Both the position numbers and the translations under genes were made by a program. Positions 7,050 through 13,419 of a stretch of DNA of 22,150 bases are shown in pieces. The stretch's first letter is position 1. Each line of letters begins with the position of its first letter. Below the pieces are notes generated by a model, which was not told the DNA's origin, searched no databases, and saw only the letters and a program-made list of their open reading frames with translations. Source of the DNA: W0P28-013 sp963621145 (lineage in GTDB: Bacteria; Bacteroidota; Bacteroidia; Bacteroidales; Paludibacteraceae); assembly GCA_963621145.1 (NCBI GenBank), contig CAVFDI010000030.1:1-22150 (forward strand), written 5' to 3'.

Positions 7050-7875
7050 CGCCGTAGATTTTTTTTTCGATTAAACTCTTGTAATGCTCATATAATTCAT
7101 ATCCAATGAAGTGTCGATTAAGTTTGTGTGCGACACGCAAAGTTGTTCCACTTCCAGTAAATGGATCTAAAATGGTGTCACCCACCATCGAAAACATACG
7201 AATTAAACGATACGGAATTTGTTCTGGCATAATTGCAGAATGCTTACCAAAGGCTATATCATTCCTTCCTGGAATAGGAATGTCCCAAATTTGTTTAGTG
7301 AATTCGGTCCACTCTTTTTCTGATAGTTTGCTCTGTTCTTTTATCTCCTCTGAGCTAGAATCTGGTTTACCATCTTTTACATAAACAGCTATAAATTCGC
7401 TAGTATTTTGTGCGTAAAAATTCCTTGGGTACGGATAGCTACCAAACATCAGCCGTTTAGACGAATTGGTACGATGCCAAATATATAAATCGAAAAGATA
7501 AAGCGGCGTATTTTGTAAAATCCATTGTTGAATTGAACTCTGCAAATCGTAAATGTGACGCGTATAGTGCGTATTCATATCGCGTTTGAGCATAGGAAGC
7601 AATGGCACATTTATACACAATTTGCCATTTGGCTTAAGCACACGATAGCACTCTTTCCAAACAAGTCCTAATTGGTCAATGTACTGTTCGTACGAGACGA
7701 AAGCACCTAAATCATTCGGCTTTGAAACTGAATGATTTTCCTGCTGGTAACCATCTTTCGAATAGTCTTTAATGTTAAAATAGGGAGGAGATGTAATAAT
7801 GAGGTCTACACTATTACTCTCAACCTCACACATGTTTGTGCAAGATTTGAAAAAGATTGTGTCCAATTGGTTCAT
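7030..7875 (-). CDS. Site-specific DNA methyltransferase, SPPY type (N4-cytosine or N6-adenine)
   Basis: 281-residue beta-class amino-methyltransferase, first gene of the restriction-modification operon. TSPPYFNIKDY holds motif IV (residues 28-32) and ILDPFTGSGTTLR (235-247) is the AdoMet loop near the C-terminus. The central part (about 130-225, including the KRLMFGSYPYPRNFYAQ stretch) is the likely target-recognition region. SPPY is commonest in N4-cytosine enzymes but is not decisive. The ATG at 7875 follows directly on a 7-bp hairpin, and the transcript probably begins about 300 bases upstream, so this gene is the one most exposed to leader control. The 3' end overlaps the next methylase by 20 bases. 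Being first would let methylation appear before restriction. Confidence 0.9.
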   Translation of the reverse strand: MNQLDTIFFKSCTNMCEVESNSVDLIITSPPYFNIKDYSKDGYQQENHSVSKPNDLGAFVSYEQYIDQLGLVWKECYRVLKPNGKLCINVPLLPMLKRDMNTHYTRHIYDLQSSIQQWILQNTPLYLFDLYIWHRTNSSKRLMFGSYPYPRNFYAQNTSEFIAVYVKDGKPDSSSEEIKEQSKLSEKEWTEFTKQIWDIPIPGRNDIAFGKHSAIMPEQIPYRLIRMFSMVGDTILDPFTGSGTTLRVAHKLNRHFIGYELYEHYKSLIEKKIYGDGSLFD

Positions 7876-7876
7876 G

Positions 7877-7894
7877 GCACTTTTTTGAAAGTGC
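7877..7894 (-). promoter_or_regulatory. Start-codon-adjacent hairpin of the first methyltransferase
   Basis: GCACTTT (7877-7883) and AAAGTGC (7888-7894) form a perfect 7-bp stem with a 4-base loop, ending one base before the ATG at 7875. It covers the ribosome landing area, so it could limit translation; as DNA it would be a symmetric operator. No T-run follows, so it is not a terminator. Confidence 0.6.
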
Positions 7895-7975
7895 GAGAAC
7901 TACTTATCAGAGAATACGAATTCGGCAAATACCAAGACGGAGGGCACAAAGAAAGCGTGAAGCTTCACTTATAAC

Positions 7976-8088
7976 CTCCGAGGTAATTGCCGTAACCCGT
8001 ATACGAAATAAGTTCTGCCCACGCTGAACGCGGGCGAATGCTGAACTTATTCAAGTCGTATACTACTAAAAACGGCAATTTTTCGGAG
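7976..8088 (-). other. 113-base multi-segment hairpin
   Basis: Five nested pairings form one long arm: CTCCGA/TCGGAG (7976-7981 with 8083-8088), AATTGCCGT/ACGGCAATT (7985-7993 with 8072-8080), GTATACGA/TCGTATAC (7999-8006 with 8056-8063), AATAAGTTC/GAACTTATT (8007-8015 with 8043-8051), and an apical GCCC/GGGC (8017-8020 with 8032-8035) extended by CG/CG across one A-C mismatch around a CTGAA loop. The internal loops are asymmetric. The outer 6 bp can compete with another pairing upstream. It could act as RNA, or as a folded DNA site for a recombinase; the first is favoured because a promoter reads into it. Confidence 0.65.
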
Positions 8089-8115
8089 TATCTCGAATAA
8101 ATAGCAAACGCTATT

Positions 8116-8170
8116 ATGGAGTGATATGTATTTGGCGGACGACTTGCACTCCATTTACAAGCGCTGTCCG
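8116..8170 (-). other. Candidate H-type pseudoknot at the 5' end of the leader
   Basis: ATGGAGTG (8116-8123) pairs with CACTCCAT (8147-8154) over 8 bp. The loop between them contains CGGAC (8136-8140) and CTTG (8143-8146), which pair with GTCCG (8166-8170) and CAAG (8158-8161) lying beyond the first stem. The two stems therefore interlock. The outer end is only a few bases from the inferred transcription start on the minus strand. Confidence 0.5.
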
Positions 8171-8180
8171 TTATCGACTA

Positions 8181-8212
8181 CAAAATTATGTATTTTTTAC
8201 GACATAAACAAA
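8181..8212 (-). promoter_or_regulatory. Promoter of the restriction-modification operon
   Basis: TTTG (8209-8212), 20 bases, then TAATTTTG (8181-8188) on the minus strand, a full Bacteroidota promoter. Transcription should start near 8174, right at the pseudoknot. No gene intervenes before the methyltransferase at 7875. Confidence 0.7.
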
Positions 8213-8244
8213 AATTCGGTCCCAAAATGTGTTGGAACGGGATT

Positions 8245-8275
8245 CACTCCTCACTCCTAATTCCTCACTCCTAAC
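8245..8275 (-). repeat. GGAGTGAGGA word repeat after the phosphatase-like gene
   Basis: On the minus strand the stretch reads as repeated AGGAGTGAG units beginning about 14 bases after the stop codon at 8289. It belongs to the family of short sense-oriented words found after other genes here (14723-14735, 15878-15916, 16724-16740, 18887-18903). Confidence 0.6.
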
Positions 8276-8288
8276 TGAATTACTCTTT

Positions 8289-9881
8289 TCACCTAAGCAC
8301 TTCCCCCACACACCCATTCGGCAGGGGCAGACTGAGCATTTGGCAGAGGGTTGGGACTATGTCGGTGATGCTGGCACAAGTGATGGTTTGTGGCGTGAGA
8401 GCTGCGCCAAAAATGTAGATTGGCAGCGCAACTTGCTGTCGGCTCGACACGCCAATGGCTTCGTTGCGTTCGTTCACCTCCAACCAACCGGGCAAAAGCG
8501 TGAAAACCACATCGCCACAAGCATTTTTGAAAGCGCTGTTGTGAATGCGCGAGAGTTCGTCGGTGCCGCACGCTGGCGCTGCTTTTATCTCGGCCGATGT
8601 GTAGGCATTTTGCACGCCTTGAAATTCGGTCATAAACTGCGCCACATGCTGCTCAAGTGCCTGACGATCAATCTTTTGCTTATCGATAAAGGTTTTGTTT
8701 AGGTAGATATTTCGCGCTGCATAACCACTCACATAGCGTCCTTGTCCGTAGATGGCCATAAGGTACGAATTGAGCAACGCCATGGCGCGTTTGGCATTGA
8801 ACTGCCCATTCTGCACCTGCGCACGCGACAGTCGCCTGAGCGAATCGTTCTCGCCACTTGTGCCAGCCACCACTATCAGCGCATTCTCCTTGCCAACGGT
8901 CAAGTCGAGCGCATCGAAAAAAAGCCGCAAATCGTGGTCGAGCCGCAGATAGATGTCCTCTTTCTCGGCCGAAAGGTAACCACCGCCCTGCTCGTTTGGC
9001 AGACGAACCGAAAATTCGACAGCCAAAAAATCGAGCCGCGCATCGAGCCCAAGTTTTTCGTCGCGCAAAGCACGAATGACGAGATCCTTCATCAAAGTAT
9101 TGACGAAAGGCGAATGTTTGAAGCGATAGACTTGCTCATCGACAGCCTGATTTTCAGCAGATTGCAAAAATACGCCATCTTCGAAATGAAATGGTGCATT
9201 GCGATAAGTTCCAATGTCGTAGAGCGGTCGCCACTCGTAGAGCAGATAATTATTGATGGTGTGGCTTTGGTTCACCTTGTCGGCCCAAGCGGGCAAACCC
9301 TGTTCGTAGAAATTGGTGGTAGCCAATTGTGCCGATTTGTCGTCGATCCACACAGCGCCATCGGCAGTGTGCGCGCCCAGAGCTAGCGCATGGTCGGCAT
9401 CGAGCGCCACCACAAACGAGCGGCAACCATCATCACTCAATTTCACCACATCGGAAAAAGAGGTGGTTGCCATTTGGCGCGGCGAAAGCGACAATTCGCT
9501 GTTGATGCCATGAAAGCGACCATCGTAGAAAATCGGCATCATGTCGTCCTCCACCACATCGTAGCGTTGCGTGCCAGTAACACCGTGATAGCGCGGCACA
9601 CTGCCCGTGACGAGCGATGCTAAATCGACCACCGAACCACTGCTTTGATAGTTGCATGCAGCCGCAGGAATGGTCAAGCCGTCGCCAAGCAGCCGCAATC
9701 CGCCTTTTTCGAACTTATTCTGAAGCGCGACCAAATGGCTCGTCTGCAGTCCATCGATGGTAACAAACACCACCAGCCGCGGACGAGATTGCGCCACCAA
9801 ACAAGCCGAAATCAGCAAGAAAATGGCGAGAAATATTTTACGAAAAAAATTTCGCTGACTATGATTTTTGACTATGACCAT
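8289..9881 (-). CDS. Alkaline-phosphatase-fold family protein, probably degenerate active site
   Basis: Exported protein of the alkaline phosphatase / type I phosphodiesterase superfamily. Start at 9881 gives 530 aa with a signal peptide (FFRKIFLAIFLLISACLVAQ); an ATG at 9914 adds residues coded by a tandem repeat. The first metal-binding Asp region is kept (VVFVTIDGLQ), as is a SLVTGSVPRYHGVTG segment matching the usual TGxxPxxHG. The nucleophile region reads NYQSSGSVVDLASL in place of the usual TxxGHA pattern, and the DHG metal-ligand motif is replaced by VVAGTSGEND. The C-terminus ends with the normal SITDIVPTLCQMLSLPLPNG. The sequence therefore suggests a fold-keeping homologue that has lost or changed catalysis; function is unknown. 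It lies 50-80 bases after peptidase T with no clear promoter of its own, so read-through from that gene is likely. Confidence 0.82.
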   Translation of the reverse strand: MVIVKNHSQRNFFRKIFLAIFLLISACLVAQSRPRLVVFVTIDGLQTSHLVALQNKFEKGGLRLLGDGLTIPAAACNYQSSGSVVDLASLVTGSVPRYHGVTGTQRYDVVEDDMMPIFYDGRFHGINSELSLSPRQMATTSFSDVVKLSDDGCRSFVVALDADHALALGAHTADGAVWIDDKSAQLATTNFYEQGLPAWADKVNQSHTINNYLLYEWRPLYDIGTYRNAPFHFEDGVFLQSAENQAVDEQVYRFKHSPFVNTLMKDLVIRALRDEKLGLDARLDFLAVEFSVRLPNEQGGGYLSAEKEDIYLRLDHDLRLFFDALDLTVGKENALIVVAGTSGENDSLRRLSRAQVQNGQFNAKRAMALLNSYLMAIYGQGRYVSGYAARNIYLNKTFIDKQKIDRQALEQHVAQFMTEFQGVQNAYTSAEIKAAPACGTDELSRIHNSAFKNACGDVVFTLLPGWLEVNERNEAIGVSSRQQVALPIYIFGAALTPQTITCASITDIVPTLCQMLSLPLPNGCVGEVLR

Positions 9882-9917
9882 CGACTTTGACCATTGACTA
9901 TGACTTTTGACCATGAC
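9857..9917 (-). repeat. GTCATAGTCAAT tandem repeat over the start of the phosphatase-like gene
   Basis: A 7-8 base unit (GACTATGA, GACCATCGA, GACTTTGACC) is repeated about eight times. Several units contain ATG on the minus strand, so the repeat supplies the candidate start codons at 9914 and 9881. Slippage here could change the N-terminus or the start. Confidence 0.75.
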
Positions 9918-9964
9918 CTAAAAGCCAAAGCCACTGCACTGTCCCAACTTTACAAACTTTCCAC

Positions 9965-11176
9965 TCACGCTTTCTCCACAATTTTCAAAATCACCTGCAT
10001 GGCCTTTTCGAGCGATGGAATTGGGAGGTATTCGAAACGACTGTGGAAATTCTCGCCGCCAGCAAAAATGTTGGGGCAAGGCAATCCTTCGAACGAGAGG
10101 CGCGCGCCATCGGTTCCACCACGAATTGGTTGGACTTTGGGCGTTACGCCAACCTCTTTCATTGCCTCTTCGACGAGCGTAACAATGTGCATCACAGGTT
10201 CCACTTTTTCGCGCATATTGTAGTATTGGTCGCGCAACTCAATCTCGGCCGTGCCTTCGCCATATTCGCGGTTTACCTTGCGAACAAGATGCTCCATTTC
10301 GCGCTTGCGGCTCTCGAAACGGGCGCGGTCGTGGTCGCGAATGATGTACGACAGCGTTGTCTCCTCCACCGTGCCATTCATGCCAACAAGGTGATAAAAT
10401 CCTTCGTAACCTTCGGTATGTTCGGGCGTTTCCCAGCGTGGCAGCATCACCGCCAACTGAAAAGCGATGCGCATGGAATTCTGCATTTTGTGATAGCCGT
10501 AGCCAGGGTGCACATTCACGCCATGAATATGAATTTTGCACGATGCAGCGTTGAAATTTTCGAACTCCAACTCGCCAACTGCGCCGCCGTCCATGGTGTA
10601 GGCAAAATCGCAACCAAACTGCTGCACATCGAAATGGTCGGCACCTTGACCAATCTCCTCGTCGGGCGTGAAACCAACACGGATTTTGCCATGTTTTATT
10701 TCGGGGTGCTGAACGAGATATTCGCACGCACTCACAATCTCGGCTATACCCGCTTTGTCGTCGGCACCAAGCAATGTTTTGCCGTTTGTAACAATAATAT
10801 CTTGACCCGTATAATGCTGAATTTCAGGATATTTTGCCGTTTCGAGAACGATATTTTCCGTTTCGTTCAGCACAATGTCGTTGCCATCGTAGTTTTTCAC
10901 AATGCGCGGCTGCACATGTTTGCCGCTGGCATCGGGCGAGGTGTCCATGTGAGCAATGAAACCGATGGTCGGTTTGCCGTCGGTGTTGGCTGGCAGCGTT
11001 GCCATGATGTAGCCATTCTGATCGAGTGTAACTTCTTGTAAACCAATCTGTTGCAACTCTTCTTTCAGATACTCGGCGAATTCCATCTGCCCTGGAGTGG
11101 AGGGCGTCATGTTAGTCTCTTCGTCGGAAGTAGTGCAGAAACTCACATACTTCAGAAAACGGTCGGTGATGTTCAT
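9965..11176 (-). CDS. pepT: Peptidase T (tripeptide aminopeptidase)
   Basis: Cytoplasmic M20B zinc peptidase that removes the N-terminal residue of tripeptides (EC 3.4.11.4). Length (403 aa) is that of the family. The dinuclear zinc ligands are all visible: His 76 and Asp 78 in FIAHMDTSPD, Asp 139 in LLGADDKAG, Glu 173/174 in FTPDEEIGQG, Asp 196 in YTMDGG and His 378 in GGENFHSRFE. The TDGARLSFEGLPCPN stretch is also typical. The start at 11176 is about 15 bases after the inferred transcription start and has no Shine-Dalgarno sequence. It heads a probable two-gene unit with the phosphatase-like gene. No oddities; function is confident by homology. Confidence 0.97.
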   Translation of the reverse strand: MNITDRFLKYVSFCTTSDEETNMTPSTPGQMEFAEYLKEELQQIGLQEVTLDQNGYIMATLPANTDGKPTIGFIAHMDTSPDASGKHVQPRIVKNYDGNDIVLNETENIVLETAKYPEIQHYTGQDIIVTNGKTLLGADDKAGIAEIVSACEYLVQHPEIKHGKIRVGFTPDEEIGQGADHFDVQQFGCDFAYTMDGGAVGELEFENFNAASCKIHIHGVNVHPGYGYHKMQNSMRIAFQLAVMLPRWETPEHTEGYEGFYHLVGMNGTVEETTLSYIIRDHDRARFESRKREMEHLVRKVNREYGEGTAEIELRDQYYNMREKVEPVMHIVTLVEEAMKEVGVTPKVQPIRGGTDGARLSFEGLPCPNIFAGGENFHSRFEYLPIPSLEKAMQVILKIVEKA

Positions 11177-11197
11177 TTTTTCAAAATTTTAGGACTG

Positions 11198-11229
11198 CAA
11201 AATTACGCAATTTTCAGATTATTTGCAAA
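11198..11229 (-). promoter_or_regulatory. Promoter of pepT
   Basis: TTTG (11226-11229), 20 bases, TAATTTTG (11198-11205) on the minus strand. Start of transcription should be near 11191, about 15 bases before the ATG. Confidence 0.8.
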
Positions 11230-11243
11230 CAGCACAATCATCG

Positions 11244-11270
11244 AATCATTGATTCATTGATTCATTGAAT
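11244..11270. repeat. ATTGATTC short tandem repeat
   Basis: The 8-9 base word GATTCATT is repeated three to four times between the pepT promoter and the terminator of the pseudouridine synthase gene. It appears to be a simple sequence tract. Confidence 0.6.
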
Positions 11271-11277
11271 GAAAGAA

Positions 11278-11300
11278 CGGCTTTCAGAAACTGAAAACCG
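11278..11300 (-). terminator. Intrinsic terminator after the pseudouridine synthase gene
   Basis: CGGTTTTCAG pairs with CTGAAAGCCG (one G-T pair) around a 3-base loop, followed on the minus strand by TTCTTTCATT. The plus strand has CCCTTTTC on the other side, so it may stop transcription in both directions. It lies about 80 bases after the stop at 11383. Confidence 0.65.
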
Positions 11301-11341
11301 CCCTTTTCTATGTTCTTAAAATCTATGCTCTAGCCTGCCTG

Positions 11342-11380
11342 TCTTTATTCCTTTGTCTTTACTCTTTACTCTTTACTCAT
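11342..11380 (-). repeat. GAGTAAAGAGTAAAG word repeat after the pseudouridine synthase gene
   Basis: On the minus strand GAGTAAA is repeated three times directly after the stop codon. The 16 bases at 11349-11364 recur at 19093-19108, downstream of the DUF4143 ATPase gene in the same sense orientation. Confidence 0.65.
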
Positions 11381-11382
11381 CA

Positions 11383-12606
11383 TTACTTGCTCATTTTCAG
11401 CATATTAACTTCCATTTCGGAGAGAAAGCGCCATTTGCCACGAGGCAAGTTTTTCTTGGTCAATCCAGCCAAATAAACGCGGTCGAGGTGCAGCACTTTG
11501 TAGCCCACTGCATCGAACATGCGTCGTACAATGCGATTGCGCCCCGAGTGAATTTCCACGCCCACACGGCGGTGATCTTCGCTGCAATAATCGATGGAGT
11601 CGGCCTTGATTTCGCCATCTTCCAACTCTACGCCATCGCGCAAACGCTGCATGTCCTCCTCAGTCATCTCGTGGTCGAGCACAGCCTCGTAAATCTTCTT
11701 CTGATTGTACTTTGGGTGCGTCATTTTCGATGCCAACTCACCATCGTTGGTTATCAAAAGCAGTCCAGTGGTATTGCGGTCGAGGCGACCAACAGGGTAA
11801 ACGCGCTCTTTGCAAGCGTTTTTCACGTAGTCGAGCACGGTGGTGCGTTCTTGCGGATCGTCGACGGTGGTTACGCAATCTTTCGGCTTATTCAGCAATA
11901 TGTAGACGCGTTTTTCGCAGCGCACAAGTTGATCGTGAAACAGCACTTTGTCGGTGGCAGGAATCACTTTCGTGCCGAGTTCGGTTACTATCTGATCGTT
12001 CACCGAAACCACGCCAGCAGCAATGAATTCGTCGGCTTCGCGGCGCGAGCAGATGCCCGAATTTGCCAAATAGCGATTCAAACGCATTGGCGCATTGTAG
12101 TCGATGAAGTTTTTGCGATAAGCCGCCTGTTTTTTCTGGCTATATTTGGCATTTTCGTCGTATTCGCCATCGCGACGGCGCGGACGAAAGCCCTGTTCGT
12201 GCTGACCATTGCCATCGTAGTGCGGACGACGGTTGTAGCCATCGTTTCGGCGTTCGCCATCGCCATTGTATGAGCGGAATGGGCGCTCGTGACGCTGTTC
12301 GCCATCGTTATTAAAGCGGTGTGGACGAGGTGTGTAGTTGGTGCGCTCGCCATTGTCGGAACGGCCGTGCCAATCGCGGTTGAATGGGCGATGTTCTCGA
12401 TTTTCGTTGCGGTTTTCATAACGATTTTCGCGGCTTTCGCCATAGCGATTGCCCTGGCGGCGTTCGTAGCCACCCTCTGATTGCTGGCGACCTTCGCGAC
12501 CATAGTGTTGTCTGTCGCCGTAGTTTGTTCGTTCGCGCCTTGCACCATCGCGGTCGGCGCTAGCGTGACCATCATAGCGTGGTCGACGCCCGTTTTCCTC
12601 TCTCAT
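11383..12606 (-). CDS. rluB: 23S rRNA pseudouridine synthase, RluB/RsuA family, with low-complexity N-terminus
   Basis: Isomerises a uridine of 23S rRNA to pseudouridine in the cytoplasm. Residues 174-220 form an S4 RNA-binding domain (MRLNRYLANSGICSRREADE), and the catalytic Asp is residue 276 in YPVGRLDRNTTGLLLITNDG, the RsuA/RluB signature. RIVRRMFDAVGYKVLHLDRV is the typical late motif. Core length from residue 174 matches the family; the first 170 residues are an added tail almost wholly of Arg, Asn, Gly, Glu, His and Tyr with degenerate repeats such as RYENRNENREHR and DGERRNDGYNRRPHYDG, presumably disordered and RNA-binding. Similar charged tails are common in Bacteroidota homologues. 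The start at 12606 lies about 40 bases after the inferred transcription start. Assignment to RluB rather than RluE/F rests on overall likeness. Confidence 0.9.
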   Translation of the reverse strand: MREENGRRPRYDGHASADRDGARRERTNYGDRQHYGREGRQQSEGGYERRQGNRYGESRENRYENRNENREHRPFNRDWHGRSDNGERTNYTPRPHRFNNDGEQRHERPFRSYNGDGERRNDGYNRRPHYDGNGQHEQGFRPRRRDGEYDENAKYSQKKQAAYRKNFIDYNAPMRLNRYLANSGICSRREADEFIAAGVVSVNDQIVTELGTKVIPATDKVLFHDQLVRCEKRVYILLNKPKDCVTTVDDPQERTTVLDYVKNACKERVYPVGRLDRNTTGLLLITNDGELASKMTHPKYNQKKIYEAVLDHEMTEEDMQRLRDGVELEDGEIKADSIDYCSEDHRRVGVEIHSGRNRIVRRMFDAVGYKVLHLDRVYLAGLTKKNLPRGKWRFLSEMEVNMLKMSK

Positions 12607-12651
12607 TTTTCTTGAAAATTTTGTTTCCTAATACTGATTTTTTTCGGGCTG

Positions 12652-12681
12652 CAAAGGTACAAAAAAAATGCGAAACGCCAA
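12652..12681 (-). promoter_or_regulatory. Promoter of the pseudouridine synthase gene
   Basis: TACCTTTG (12652-12659) with TTG at 12679-12681, 19 bases apart, on the minus strand. It is divergent from a weaker plus-strand candidate at 12707. Confidence 0.75.
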
Positions 12682-12706
12682 TTTTCGGCAAATCAAACTT
12701 TTTTCG

Positions 12707-12714
12707 TAATTTTG
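12707..12714 (+). promoter_or_regulatory. Possible -7 element of the plus-strand gene cluster
   Basis: TAATTTTGC on the plus strand is a perfect -7 element; the -33 region (TTTC near 12683) is only a partial match. It would give a leader of about 170 bases that includes the first copy of the 60-bp repeat before the nitroreductase gene. Confidence 0.45.
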
Positions 12715-12760
12715 CAAGATTATTTTAAGCTGATGAGTTGACGAGTTTTGCTTCGCAATA

Positions 12761-12820
12761 TTTTTTCTGCGCGCGGCATTGTTCAAACGAGTTTGGCACT
12801 GCTCTCGCCTATCGAAAAAA
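12761..12820 (+). repeat. 60-bp dispersed repeat, copy A
   Basis: First of three 60-bp copies (others 15949-16008 and 16775-16834). It contains the short palindrome CAAAC-GA-GTTTG. Its flanking inverted heptamers are worn (TTTTTTC and GAAAAAA), which also form an inverted pair. It lies in the leader region of the nitroreductase gene. Confidence 0.75.
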
Positions 12821-12891
12821 ATTGATGAGTAGCATTATTTTGCGAGGCTGACATTCAATTAAATAATTGGAAATTAAGTAATTAGACAATT

Positions 12892-13419
12892 ATGGAATCT
12901 TTCCACAATCTTGTAAAAAATAGGCGCAGCATTCGCAAATATGCCGAGATGCCAGTAGAAACGGAAAAAATCGATGCCATTCTTCAAACTGCACTGATGT
13001 CGCCCGCCTCGAAACGCGCCAACGGCTGGGAATTTATTGTGGTAACCGAGCACGAAAAACTCGAAAAATTGTCTGCCTGTCGCGAATTTGGCAGCAGTTT
13101 TGTGAAATCGGCGCCCGTGGCCATTGTAGTGGCTTACGATGCCGAAAAAAGCGATGTTTGGTACGAAGACGCGTCGATTGCCGCCATCATCATGCAGTTG
13201 CAAGCCGCCGATTTGGGACTTGGCAGTTGCTGGGTGCAGGTGCACAATCGCCAATACAACGACGAAACAAGTGCCGAAGCGTATGTGCGCAGTGTGCTCG
13301 ACATTCCCGAAAAATATCGCGTGCTGAACATGGTCACCATCGGCTACAGCGACCAAGAGCGCAAACCTTACGACGAGGAAAAACTGAGTTACGACAAAAT
13401 CCATTGGAACAAGTTTTGA
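12892..13419 (+). CDS. Nitroreductase family FMN oxidoreductase
   Basis: 175-residue flavoprotein of the NfnB/NfsA superfamily, which reduces nitro groups, quinones or other small electrophiles with NAD(P)H in the cytoplasm. The N-terminal NRRSIRKYAEMPVE (10-23) is the FMN-phosphate binding motif, followed by SPASKRANGWEFIVV (37-51), the central DASIAAIIMQLQAADLGLGSCW helix region (93-114), and the tail IGYSDQERKP. The family is broad, so the substrate is unknown. The first ATG after an AT-rich repeated stretch is used; there is no Shine-Dalgarno. The stop codon overlaps the likely TTG start of the next gene, suggesting coupled translation. Confidence 0.92.
   Translation: MESFHNLVKNRRSIRKYAEMPVETEKIDAILQTALMSPASKRANGWEFIVVTEHEKLEKLSACREFGSSFVKSAPVAIVVAYDAEKSDVWYEDASIAAIIMQLQAADLGLGSCWVQVHNRQYNDETSAEAYVRSVLDIPEKYRVLNMVTIGYSDQERKPYDEEKLSYDKIHWNKF

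Larger units (their letters stand above)
7876..8174 (-). promoter_or_regulatory. Long structured 5' leader of the restriction-modification operon (candidate regulatory RNA)
   Basis: About 300 non-coding bases separate the promoter at 8181-8212 from the first methyltransferase ATG, with no convincing gene on either strand. In transcript order the stretch holds an H-type pseudoknot (8170-8116), a 6-bp hairpin AATAGC/GCTATT (8115-8100), a 113-base hairpin (8088-7976), the perfect palindrome GTGAAGCTTCAC (7968-7957) and a hairpin one base before the ATG (7894-7877). Such dense pairing is not expected by chance. It may be a cis-acting leader or a separate small RNA; no RNA family is recognised. 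Confidence 0.6.

Noticed and set aside
7732..7974. 80-codon plus-strand frame running out of the methyltransferase gene
   Set aside because: Most of it is antisense to the methyltransferase and the remainder crosses the leader hairpins; no domain is seen.
7976..8170. Retron msr-msd RNA, integron attC site or IscB-type omega RNA
   Set aside because: No reverse transcriptase, integron integrase or IscB/TnpB gene is in the window; the neighbouring HNH protein lacks an RuvC part and is paired with methyltransferases. The attC core words are not present in the right places.
13158..13415. N-terminal extension of the DUF2520 protein into the nitroreductase gene
   Set aside because: The extra 86 residues are an out-of-frame reading of the nitroreductase gene, rich in Arg and Cys; the Rossmann strand begins right after the TTG at 13416.
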